A stretch of DNA of 5,919 bases, from contig JABHGH010000099.1 in NCBI GenBank assembly GCA_018672145.1, forward strand, positions 1 through 5,919, written 5' to 3'. The notes under the pieces were generated by a model that saw only the letters and a program-made list of their open reading frames with translations, had not been told where the DNA came from and made no database searches. Both the position numbers and the translations under genes were made by a program. The DNA is from Flavobacteriaceae bacterium (GTDB taxonomy: Bacteria; Bacteroidota; Bacteroidia; Flavobacteriales; Flavobacteriaceae). Below are positions 1 through 5,919 of this stretch, piece by piece; position 1 is the first letter of the stretch; each line of letters starts with the position of its first letter.

Positions 1-1
1 A

Positions 2-337
2 ATGGGTAACGCTGCATTTTGGGGCTTACTTTCAGGTTTAGCATATTTTGCAATTGTGTATATCATTAAGTATGGTGAAGCTGCTAAGTTAGCTAAGTCT
101 GCTGGTGGTGCAGTTGAAAAAGCACACAACACCCTATTCTGGTTTGTACTTGTAGGTTGGGCAATTTACCCACTCGGATATATGATTGGAACAGCAGAAG
201 CTGATCCTTCATTATGGTACAATGGAATCCAAAATATCGGTCTTGACATGAATGTTGTTTACAACATTGGTGACGCGATCAATAAAATTGGATTTGGTTT
301 AGTTGTCTATGCTGCTGCTGTTAAAGAAAGCAAGTAA
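2..337 (+). CDS. Proteorhodopsin-like light-driven ion pump, C-terminal part (5' end outside window)
   Basis: This is the C-terminal 111 residues of a seven-helix, retinal-binding membrane protein. The Met at its first codon is internal, because the reading frame is open to the window edge and the fragment begins around helix E. Three hydrophobic segments fit helices E (about residues 6-23), F (44-63) and G (84-106). Helix F carries the retinal-pocket pattern GWAIYP (W53, Y56, P57). Helix G has NIGDAINKIGFG, with D91 as the secondary counterion and K95 as the Schiff-base lysine, and the tail ends in AVKESK as in proteobacterial proteorhodopsin. The family pumps ions out of the cell under light. 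H+ transport is most likely from overall similarity, but the helix C motif that decides H+, Na+ or Cl- lies outside the window. The F-G loop seems about eight residues longer than in green proteorhodopsin as I recall it. Family call is secure; ion specificity is not. Confidence 0.93.
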   Translation: MGNAAFWGLLSGLAYFAIVYIIKYGEAAKLAKSAGGAVEKAHNTLFWFVLVGWAIYPLGYMIGTAEADPSLWYNGIQNIGLDMNVVYNIGDAINKIGFGLVVYAAAVKESK

Positions 338-362
338 TCAATTTACAACCATTTTGAATTAG

Positions 363-391
363 AAAAAACCACCTTAGGGTGGTTTTTTTTT
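363..391. terminator. Bidirectional intrinsic terminator between rhodopsin and argS
   Basis: A perfect inverted repeat has the arms AAAAAACCACC (363-373) and GGTGGTTTTTT (378-388) around the four-base loop TTAG, followed by a T run to 391. Read rightward it ends the rhodopsin transcript 25 bases after its stop codon. Read leftward it also has a GC core followed by six T, so it can end the argS transcript, whose stop codon touches its right edge. One short element therefore appears to serve two convergent genes. Confidence 0.9.
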
Positions 392-2174
392 ACATCTGTT
401 TTGGGCAGCTTATTCCAAGAATATGCATCCCCGATTGAATCACACACCCTACTTGACTAGCTAAACGAACACGAAAGTTACGTGTTGACTGATCTTCACA
501 TAAAATCACAACCTGTTGGTAATAGGAGTTAAATCGCTTTACTAACTCATAAACATAATTTGCCACTATAGCAGGACTATACTGCTCCGCAGCGTTCTGA
601 ATCATCTGTGGATAGAGCTCAAGCCACTTTAGTACTTCCTTTTCCTTTGGCTCTAAAGGAATGTTCATGTTGAATGGTAAATCAAGGACATCAACGTTTT
701 TCAATATAGATTGAATACGAGCATAGGTGTACTGAATAAAAGGACCTGTATTGCCATTAAAATCAACAGATTCAGATGGGTTAAAAAGAATACGTTTTCC
801 AGGATCAACTTTTAATATGTAATATTTAAGAGCTCCCATTCCCACCTGATGATAAAGTTCTTTTTTAGTGTCTTCGTCAAAGCCATCGAGCTTACCTAAA
901 GAAGATGCTAGTGCCGCTGCAGTATCATCCATCTCTTGCATCAAGCCATCTGCATCAACAACAGTCCCTTCACGACTTTTCATTTTTCCAAAAGGGAGAT
1001 CAACCATTCCGTAACTCAAATGGTGAAGACGTGAAGCCCACGAATACCCGAGTTTTTTTAGAATTAAAAACAATACTTTAAAATGATAATCTTGTTCGTT
1101 TCCTACGGTATATACCATGCCGTTCATGTCGGGATGATCTTTATAGCGAAGTACAGCAGTCCCAATATCTTGGGTCATGTATACCGAAGTGCCGTCGGCT
1201 CGCAACACCAGCTTTTCGTCTAGTCCATCGGTACTTAAATCGCACCAAACCGAACCATCTTCTTTCTTTGTAAACACTCCCGCTTGGAGTCCATTCACTA
1301 TGATATCTTTTCCAAGCACATAGGTGTCACTTTCGTAATAGTAAGAGTCAAAAGAAACGCCTAGGCGCTTATAGGTTTGTGCGAAACCTTCGTAAACCCA
1401 AGCGTTCATTTGCGCCCAAAGATCACGAACTTTTGGGTTTTCAGTTTCCCAATCACGAAGCATTTCTTGTGCTTCAATTTGAATAGGGACTTGATTTTTT
1501 GCTTGGTCTTCGTCCATGCCTGAAGCCATTAACTCGGCAAGCTGTTTTTTGTAAAGTTTATCAAATGCGACGTAGTATTTGCCCACGAAGGCATCGCCTT
1601 TTTCAGCTGCCATATGTGGGGTTTCACCATTCCCTAATTTCTGCCACGCAACCATAGATTTACAAATATGAATTCCACGGTCGTTAATGATTTGTGTCTT
1701 ATGAACACGATACCCTGCAGCACTCAATAGCTGACAGACAGAAGCACCAAGTAAAATGTTTCGAACATGACCTAGGTGAAGTGGCTTATTTGTATTTGGA
1801 GATGAAAATTCTATCAATATTTTTTGACTTTCATCACTGACTGCTTTCATCCCAAATGAAGAGGGAGATGCTATGGATTGTAAAAAAGATAAATAATGAC
1901 TGTCCGCAATCGTTAGATTTAAAAACCCTTGAATCACATTGTAAGAAATAACAACATCTAAATGAGTTGCCATAAATGATCCCAATTGTTCTGCAAGTTC
2001 AGCTGGTTTGGACTTGATGTGGCGCAGTAAGGGAAAAACAACAATCGTTAGATCGCCCTCGAACTCTTTTTTAGTGGGTTGAATTTCAACAGACTTGAGT
2101 TGGACACCATGTTGATTCTCTGCAAATTTTTGGACACTTTCTCGTATTCTATCTACCAATAACATCGCATGCAT
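390..2174 (-). CDS. argS: Arginyl-tRNA synthetase (ArgRS, class I)
   Basis: This cytoplasmic enzyme attaches arginine to tRNA-Arg using ATP. At 594 residues it is full length for the bacterial family. Residues 1-95 form the N-terminal domain that contacts the tRNA elbow. The Rossmann catalytic core starts near 118 with IEFSSPNTNKPLHLGH, whose HLGH (133-136) is the HIGH signature. The second signature is degenerate, KMKSREG at 397-403, which is common in ArgRS and can replace KMSKS. The DALR-type anticodon-binding domain begins near 475 (NTGPFIQYTYARIQSI) and runs to the C-terminus. The annotated start is the first ATG (2174), but an in-frame ATG three codons later (2165-2163) is an equally good candidate, since the predicted transcript begins only about 2 bases before the first ATG. 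The gene is monocistronic here, with its own -7 box and a terminator shared with rhodopsin. Identification is essentially certain; the start is not. Confidence 0.98.
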   Translation of the reverse strand: MHAMLLVDRIRESVQKFAENQHGVQLKSVEIQPTKKEFEGDLTIVVFPLLRHIKSKPAELAEQLGSFMATHLDVVISYNVIQGFLNLTIADSHYLSFLQSIASPSSFGMKAVSDESQKILIEFSSPNTNKPLHLGHVRNILLGASVCQLLSAAGYRVHKTQIINDRGIHICKSMVAWQKLGNGETPHMAAEKGDAFVGKYYVAFDKLYKKQLAELMASGMDEDQAKNQVPIQIEAQEMLRDWETENPKVRDLWAQMNAWVYEGFAQTYKRLGVSFDSYYYESDTYVLGKDIIVNGLQAGVFTKKEDGSVWCDLSTDGLDEKLVLRADGTSVYMTQDIGTAVLRYKDHPDMNGMVYTVGNEQDYHFKVLFLILKKLGYSWASRLHHLSYGMVDLPFGKMKSREGTVVDADGLMQEMDDTAAALASSLGKLDGFDEDTKKELYHQVGMGALKYYILKVDPGKRILFNPSESVDFNGNTGPFIQYTYARIQSILKNVDVLDLPFNMNIPLEPKEKEVLKWLELYPQMIQNAAEQYSPAIVANYVYELVKRFNSYYQQVVILCEDQSTRNFRVRLASQVGCVIQSGMHILGISCPKQM

Positions 2175-2181
2175 TTGTTTG

Positions 2182-2189
2182 CAAAGATA
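2182..2189 (-). promoter_or_regulatory. argS: Bacteroidota-type -7 box of the argS promoter
   Basis: The minus strand reads TATCTTTGC, an exact match to the Bacteroidota primary-sigma -7 element TAnnTTTG followed by a pyrimidine. A start of transcription a few bases downstream falls near 2176-2178, leaving a leader of about 2-4 bases before the first argS ATG or about 12 before the second. I see no good TTTG or TTG at the usual 19-20 base distance upstream, so the -33 element is weak or absent. Confidence 0.65.
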
Positions 2190-2218
2190 ACTTCTTTTTA
2201 TGTTGTTTCGGATTCATT

Positions 2219-2226
2219 TACCTTTG
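2219..2226 (+). promoter_or_regulatory. Bacteroidota-type -7 box for the uncharacterised gene at 2232
   Basis: TACCTTTGT matches TAnnTTTG plus pyrimidine exactly. Its last G lies only five bases before the ATG at 2232, so the predicted transcript starts at or next to the start codon and would be leaderless. A TTG at 2203-2205 is 13 bases upstream, closer than the usual 19-20, so the -33 element is doubtful. The box also argues that the ATG at 2169, upstream of it, is not the start. Confidence 0.6.
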
Positions 2227-2231
2227 TTCTT

Positions 2232-2645
2232 ATGCTACTCAACATTTCGTACAAAAACCCTAAACAAGAACAAACAATAACAGAATTGGTTGGCAAGCCA
2301 TTTAGCTTGCGTGAACGTCTTACCTTGTCGGGGGTTGGATCTCCAAAACTTATAATCATAAGTAGTAGTCCAAAGATTGCTAACTTGCTTTTACTCGACA
2401 ACAATCAAGATATTTGCAACGTTGAATTGCGTCCAAAAGGGCTTATCATCCGCTTTAGAAGTCTTTTAGAAACTTATGCGATCATTATTCCTTATTATAA
2501 GCTTAGCATCTTTAAGGGGACAGCATCGAGCTATACAATACATGCGGAGGCGAAAAAAATTGAAGTCGAAATGGATCGTAAAGTGACTCGGTTTTTCTCA
2601 AAAATAACAAAGCAAAAGGCAGCTTATCTCAGTGATTTTAAATAA
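2232..2645 (+). CDS. Uncharacterised protein, 137 residues, probably a conserved Bacteroidota family
   Basis: I do not recognise a named family. The protein is soluble-looking, with no signal peptide, no membrane helix and no obvious catalytic motif. An N-terminal charged part (SLRERLTLSGVGSPK, residues 25-39) is followed by a run of short alternating hydrophobic segments that look like beta strands (about 39-44, 69-76, 82-88, 100-105, 109-114), and the last 20 or so residues look helical and lysine-rich. That order resembles a small beta-barrel with a C-terminal helix, such as a PH-like fold, but this is only inference. The reading frame extends back to an ATG at 2169 inside the argS start region. 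I chose 2232 because the upstream 21 codons overlap argS and a -7 box, and because MLLNISYKNP looks like a natural start. Its 3' end overlaps ctlX by 8 bases, tail to tail. An opposite-strand frame (2198-2404) is shorter and less protein-like. The dense pattern of conserved-looking residues suggests a real gene. Confidence 0.75.
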   Translation: MLLNISYKNPKQEQTITELVGKPFSLRERLTLSGVGSPKLIIISSSPKIANLLLLDNNQDICNVELRPKGLIIRFRSLLETYAIIIPYYKLSIFKGTASSYTIHAEAKKIEVEMDRKVTRFFSKITKQKAAYLSDFK

Positions 2646-3564
2646 AAATCTCTGCCATCATACAGCGAGCACTTCCTCCGCCTAATTGCTCTATGGTGGG
2701 CAAAGGTGAATGAACGATGGTCATTCGATCAGAGAGGTATTCTATTTGTTCGCCAGTAAGCGCTTTAAAAGCAGTGGTACTCAAAGCGAGCAAACGTTTG
2801 CCATTGCCATTTCGAAGCTCAAGAACGTTTCCTGCAAATTGATGGATTTGAGCTTCAGTCAGTGGTAAAATGGTTTTATTAGTCTCCGACAAAGATGCAA
2901 CAAGAGCTTGACGTTCATTTTGATCATCAATAGCGTCTAAACAAACCATAGCGAAATCCATTCCAACACTCATCATAACATTGGTGTGATAAATAGGTAA
3001 ACGCTGATTATTATAAGTTTGAAAAGCTGAGAAAACAACAGCCTTATAGCCCATTTCTTGACAGAACTTGGTGATTAGTTTCTGATTTGTACGTGTCGAA
3101 AGTGCACAATAGGCAATATAATTACTCCGGTCCAAAACCATACTCCCCGTTCCTTCAAGAAAAACACCGGATGAAATGTGAGAAGTGTAGTCAATGAGAT
3201 TTTGAAAAGAAAAACCTTTTGTTTGTAAAAAGTCTATCGGACCTTCGTTGACTTCCAGTTGACGATTGAGCGCAAACATGGGATAAGTAATCAACGTGCT
3301 TGGGTGATGAAATGAAATCCAATTGTTTGGAAAAAGTGCATCTGGTGTTTGTGGACTTAGACTGTCATTCCACACGTGAACACTTACCCCATACGATCGA
3401 AGTTGAAGAACAAATGCATCAAACTCTCGCTGAGCTTTTTCCGTTGTTGAAATATGGTCTTCGTCTGTTTGCTTTTGAAAATAATTGTTTTTAGCTGTTT
3501 GGTCGTTGGTGTAAAAACAACTTGGCCGTATCATCAATAATTGTTCAGTAGTCTGTTGATTCAT
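2638..3564 (-). CDS. ctlX: Citrulline hydrolase CtlX (arginine deiminase-related, pentein fold)
   Basis: This 308-residue cytoplasmic enzyme belongs to the guanidino-group modifying superfamily in the branch known as CtlX, which in Francisella hydrolyses citrulline to ornithine, CO2 and ammonia. The conserved stations appear in order: TPDALFPNNW with D75 (residues 73-82), FLEGTGSMVLDR with E137 (135-146), YHTNVMMSVG with H193 (192-201), and a C-terminal GGGSARCMMAEIF with the nucleophile C301. All residues expected for catalysis are present, so the enzyme should be active. Its ATG shares one base with the stop of the upstream hydrolase gene (TAATG), implying translational coupling. Together they could degrade arginine or methylarginine through citrulline. 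The stop lies 8 bases inside the convergent gene at 2232-2645 and no terminator hairpin is visible there. The family is secure. Citrulline as substrate rests on the family name and was not shown for this protein. Confidence 0.9.
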   Translation of the reverse strand: MNQQTTEQLLMIRPSCFYTNDQTAKNNYFQKQTDEDHISTTEKAQREFDAFVLQLRSYGVSVHVWNDSLSPQTPDALFPNNWISFHHPSTLITYPMFALNRQLEVNEGPIDFLQTKGFSFQNLIDYTSHISSGVFLEGTGSMVLDRSNYIAYCALSTRTNQKLITKFCQEMGYKAVVFSAFQTYNNQRLPIYHTNVMMSVGMDFAMVCLDAIDDQNERQALVASLSETNKTILPLTEAQIHQFAGNVLELRNGNGKRLLALSTTAFKALTGEQIEYLSDRMTIVHSPLPTIEQLGGGSARCMMAEIFI

Positions 3565-4478
3565 TATTTACGTATGATTGGCAGTGTGGTACAGCGAAAC
3601 AAACCACCTTGTTTTGAAATTTGGTCATAAAGAACCTGCTCAACATGAATACCCTTAGCGGAGAGCCAATCATTGACAGCAGTAAAAGATGGATCAGAAA
3701 TTACTAAGTCAGGCCGGATACTTAATAAATTGGATTGCATTTCAAACATTCCTTTTTCATCTAAAAGAAATAGATTGTCCTTTCCAAAGTAATTTTCAAT
3801 CCACAAAAAATCTTTTTCATGCATAAATCCATCTGGACATACGATAGCAAGATTAGTTCCTACCGGCTGAAAACAACAATCGAGGTGAAGTGTATTTCTG
3901 TAAGGATTTGTGTTTGATTTATTGAGTTCAAATCCAATCACTTTTTTATCAGGAAAACAATGAGTTAAATACGCTAATGCCTTACGGTTTGTTCTTGCGG
4001 TAACTAGATCAGCGTAATCGGGCTGATCATAAAAACCAACGAATAGTATGTCATGATGAACAATCAAATCTCCGCCCTCGACATGGACCTCTTCAGGAAC
4101 ATTTATTATTTTATCGGAAGGGATACGATCAATTATATGTTGAATCGCGTGAATTTCTTTAGCACGCGCGGGGAGTATATTGGAAATAAAGAACAGATCA
4201 TCAATAACAAATGCAATATCCCTGCTAAAAATTTGATTGCAATTATGAACTGTAGATGGTCTCAATACCTCCACCCCATTGCTTTCAAGGGCAGACTGCA
4301 TCTTGATAAGTTGCTCAATAAGATCTTTTTCAACGGGATAAGTACCCTGTGAGATATGCAGTCGTGACTTAGGATCGTATGTTTGATCAATGGTTGGATT
4401 TGATCCGCTATCATCAGCCAGTCCTAACAGAACGCATGTCAGTTGATTGGTTTCATTAGAGATAGACGGTACAAGCAT
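3564..4478 (-). CDS. Arginine deiminase / dimethylargininase family hydrolase
   Basis: This 304-residue cytoplasmic pentein-fold enzyme should hydrolyse the guanidino carbon of arginine (giving ammonia) or of N-methylated arginine (giving a methylamine), with citrulline as the other product. The visible active-site stations are FSRDIAFV with D87 (residues 84-91), VEGGDLIVH with E134 and D137 (133-141), LHLDCCFQPVG with H198 (197-207), and GGLFRCTTLP with the nucleophile C296 (291-300). The length is close to dimethylarginine hydrolases (about 255-285 residues) and well short of classical ArcA (about 400), but sequence reading alone cannot settle the substrate. Agmatine deiminase and amidinotransferase relatives are also possible. 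It starts 12 bases after the gltA stop with no Shine-Dalgarno sequence and overlaps the next gene, ctlX, by one base, so it most likely shares the gltA transcript. The pairing with a citrulline hydrolase supports citrulline as its product. Confidence 0.87.
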   Translation of the reverse strand: MLVPSISNETNQLTCVLLGLADDSGSNPTIDQTYDPKSRLHISQGTYPVEKDLIEQLIKMQSALESNGVEVLRPSTVHNCNQIFSRDIAFVIDDLFFISNILPARAKEIHAIQHIIDRIPSDKIINVPEEVHVEGGDLIVHHDILFVGFYDQPDYADLVTARTNRKALAYLTHCFPDKKVIGFELNKSNTNPYRNTLHLDCCFQPVGTNLAIVCPDGFMHEKDFLWIENYFGKDNLFLLDEKGMFEMQSNLLSIRPDLVISDPSFTAVNDWLSAKGIHVEQVLYDQISKQGGLFRCTTLPIIRK

Positions 4479-4490
4479 ATCATTTGATCA

Positions 4491-5774
4491 TTATCGATTC
4501 TCAAATGGAACAAAAGACCGTTTTCTCTCCCCTACATACACTTGACGCGGACGACCAATAGGTTCTTTTTGCTTGCGCATTTCTCTCCACTGAGCAATCC
4601 ATCCAGGAAGGCGACCAAGAGCAAACATAACCGTAAACATTTCTGTTGGAATACCCATCGTTCGATAAATAATACCAGAATAAAAGTCGACATTGGGATA
4701 GAGTTTTCGATCCACAAAATAAGGATTTTCAAGAGCAGCCTGTTCCAGCTTTTTAGCAATGTCCAATACAGGATCTACAACACCCAAATCGTTTAAGACT
4801 TCATCGGCAGTTTTCTTAATAATTCTCGCCCTCGGGTCAAAGTTTTTATAAACACGGTGACCAAAGCCCATCAACCGGAAAGAGTCTTCTTTGTCTTTGG
4901 CTTTATTGATGTATTTATTCACATCACCATCATCGTTTTTAATATCTTCTAGCATTTCAACCACGGCCTGGTTAGCACCTCCATGTAATGGCCCCCAAAG
5001 CGCAGAAATACCCGCAGCGACCGAAGCAAAAAGACCAGCATGTGACGAACCAACAATTCGAACTGTTGAGGTGGAACAATTCTGTTCGTGATCAGCATGC
5101 AAAATCAATAACTTGGTCAACGCATCATCTATGATTGGGTTAGCAACATATTCCTTATTGGGTTTGCGAAACATCATACGCGCAATATTTTCAACGTAAC
5201 CTAAGGCATAATCTCCATATTTCAGTGGTAAGCCCATTCGTTTACGGTAAACCCACGAAACAAGAATGGGGAGTTTTCCCATGATACGAACAATCGCGTT
5301 ATAGATTTGATCATCAGCGTTAACATCAACAGAGCTTGGGCTAAACGCTGTCAAACCACTAGTTAAAGAGGAAAGCACTCCCATTGGGTGAGCACTTTTT
5401 GGAAAGCTCTCTAATATTTTTTTGAGGTCTTCATCTATATAAGATTCCTCTTTAATATCATTTAAGAATGCGTCATGTTGCTCATGTGTTGGTAACTCTC
5501 CAAAAATGAGTAAATAAGCAACCTCAAGAAAGTTTGCTTTTTCGGCAAGGTCATTAATTTCGTAGCCACGATAACGCAACACACCTTCTTCACCATCAAG
5601 AAAAGTAATTCCACTTTGGCAGGATCCTGTGTTTTTATAACCTGGATCAAAGGTGATTAGGCCAGTCTGTTGACGTAAAGATTTTACGTCTATAGCGTGC
5701 TCGCCTTCAGATCCTTTAACGACGGGAAACTCGATGCGCTTTCCCTCAAATTCTATCGTAGCTTTTGTGGACAT
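4491..5774 (-). CDS. gltA: Citrate synthase, type II (hexameric bacterial form)
   Basis: This enzyme condenses oxaloacetate and acetyl-CoA to citrate, the entry step of the TCA cycle. Its 427 residues equal the Escherichia coli enzyme in length, and the motifs fall at nearly the same positions: HADHEQNCSTSTVR (226-239), GPLHGG with the catalytic H264, GFGHRVYKNFDPRA with H306, and VDFYSG with the catalytic D363. The N-terminal beta-rich extension (about residues 1-50, KATIEFEGKRIEFPV) is characteristic of the NADH-sensitive type II enzymes. The start ATG at 5774 is preceded by the A-rich stretch CTAAGAAA and lacks a Shine-Dalgarno sequence, as is usual in Bacteroidota. A -7 box just upstream gives it a promoter of its own, though readthrough from enolase 67 bases upstream is possible. 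The two guanidino hydrolase genes follow closely and probably share its mRNA. Confidence 0.98.
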   Translation of the reverse strand: MSTKATIEFEGKRIEFPVVKGSEGEHAIDVKSLRQQTGLITFDPGYKNTGSCQSGITFLDGEEGVLRYRGYEINDLAEKANFLEVAYLLIFGELPTHEQHDAFLNDIKEESYIDEDLKKILESFPKSAHPMGVLSSLTSGLTAFSPSSVDVNADDQIYNAIVRIMGKLPILVSWVYRKRMGLPLKYGDYALGYVENIARMMFRKPNKEYVANPIIDDALTKLLILHADHEQNCSTSTVRIVGSSHAGLFASVAAGISALWGPLHGGANQAVVEMLEDIKNDDGDVNKYINKAKDKEDSFRLMGFGHRVYKNFDPRARIIKKTADEVLNDLGVVDPVLDIAKKLEQAALENPYFVDRKLYPNVDFYSGIIYRTMGIPTEMFTVMFALGRLPGWIAQWREMRKQKEPIGRPRQVYVGERKRSFVPFENR

Positions 5775-5791
5775 TTTCTTAGATTGTCCTA

Positions 5792-5799
5792 CAAAAATA
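5792..5799 (-). promoter_or_regulatory. gltA: Bacteroidota-type -7 box of the gltA promoter
   Basis: The minus strand reads TATTTTTGT, matching TAnnTTTG plus pyrimidine. Transcription would begin near 5786-5788, giving an A-rich leader of about 12-14 bases before the gltA ATG. A clear TTTG or TTG at the -33 distance is missing; that position is occupied by an imperfect small hairpin (5805-5820). The box lies in the short gap after enolase, so it would let gltA and the hydrolase genes be transcribed independently of eno. Confidence 0.55.
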
Positions 5800-5841
5800 C
5801 AATAGGATTACCGAATAACCGAGACCTAAACGAAATATCCG

Positions 5842-5919
5842 TTATTTAAAAACCTTAAATGCTTTTTCTTGAGGGAAATATGCTACGTTAGCCAATTCCT
5901 CTTCGATTCGAAGGAGTTG
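5842..5919 (-). CDS. eno: Enolase, last 25 codons plus stop (5' part outside window)
   Basis: Reading the minus strand from the window edge, an open frame ends in TAA at 5844-5842 and encodes QLLRIEEELANVAYFP followed by QEKAFKVFK. This matches the enolase C-terminus, where the last helix reads NQL(L/I)RIEE-LG and is followed by a short variable tail; the YFP-x-x-AFKV tail is like Bacteroidota enolases. Enolase turns 2-phosphoglycerate into phosphoenolpyruvate in glycolysis. Only the terminal helix and tail are in view, and no active-site residue is included. It lies 67 bases upstream of gltA on the same strand with no strong terminator between them, so partial cotranscription is plausible. 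The fragment is short, but the motif is distinctive. Confidence 0.85.
   Translation of the reverse strand, partial: QLLRIEEELANVAYFPQEKAFKVFK

Noticed and set aside
397..403. KMKSREG in place of KMSKS at ArgRS residues 397-403 as a possible sign of an inactive enzyme (residue coordinates, not bases)
   Set aside because: Many bacterial ArgRS enzymes lack the canonical KMSKS, and the HLGH motif and the rest of the core are intact, so this is normal variation.
2169..2231. Upstream extension of the 2232 gene to an ATG at 2169, adding 21 residues
   Set aside because: It overlaps the argS start, covers both predicted -7 boxes, and would need transcription from inside argS. The added residues do not resemble a signal peptide or a conserved N-terminus.
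2198..2404. Minus-strand reading frame of 68 codons opposite the uncharacterised gene
   Set aside because: It lies wholly inside the more protein-like plus-strand gene and the divergent promoter gap, and has no promoter or recognisable motif.
2708..2726. Inverted repeat GAATGA/TCATTC inside ctlX as a possible terminator or operator
   Set aside because: It is only six base pairs, AT-rich, has no T run after it, and lies within conserved coding sequence, so chance is the simplest explanation.
4053..4352. Plus-strand reading frame of 99 codons inside the arginine deiminase-like gene
   Set aside because: The opposite strand encodes an enzyme with all active-site motifs over this stretch; this frame is an antisense shadow.
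5805..5820. Small imperfect hairpin in the eno-gltA gap as a terminator for eno or an operator for gltA
   Set aside because: The stem is about five pairs with a bulge around a five-base loop, too weak to call. Its place in the -33 region of the gltA promoter is suggestive, but nothing more supports it.

Overview
The window looks like a chromosomal segment from a marine-type member of Bacteroidota, probably near Flavobacteriales. The grounds are moderate AT-richness, protein sequences in the Bacteroidota style (ArgRS with KMKSREG, a type II citrate synthase, a proteorhodopsin-like pump), three matches to the Bacteroidota -7 promoter box TAnnTTTG, and start codons without Shine-Dalgarno sequences. 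The taxonomic placement is inference from sequence style; no search was run.

Layout from left to right. Positions 2-337 (+) are the last 111 codons of a microbial rhodopsin cut by the window edge, including the helix G Asp and the retinal-binding Lys. It ends at a compact hairpin (363-391) that works in both directions. On the other side, the arginyl-tRNA synthetase gene argS (390-2174, -) ends against the same hairpin. A 57-base divergent gap then holds two back-to-back -7 boxes, one firing left into argS and one firing right into a 137-residue uncharacterised protein (2232-2645, +). Both predicted transcripts would start almost at the start codon.

The rest of the window is one leftward block: the end of enolase (5842-5919), citrate synthase gltA (4491-5774), a guanidino-group hydrolase of the arginine deiminase/dimethylargininase superfamily (3564-4478), and the citrulline hydrolase CtlX (2638-3564). 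The last two overlap by one base (TAATG) and follow gltA by only 12 bases. gltA has its own -7 box. The two hydrolases could together turn arginine, or a methylarginine, into citrulline and then ornithine plus ammonia and CO2. They are placed next to central carbon genes, with argS, the other user of arginine, nearby.

The last leftward gene (ctlX) and the rightward uncharacterised gene overlap tail to tail by 8 bases, with no visible terminator between them. There is no mobile element, CRISPR array, tRNA or rRNA. No intergenic stretch exceeds 70 bases. Nothing here is clearly a new defence or mobile system; the points worth following are the paired hydrolases, the near-leaderless divergent promoters and the uncharacterised small protein.
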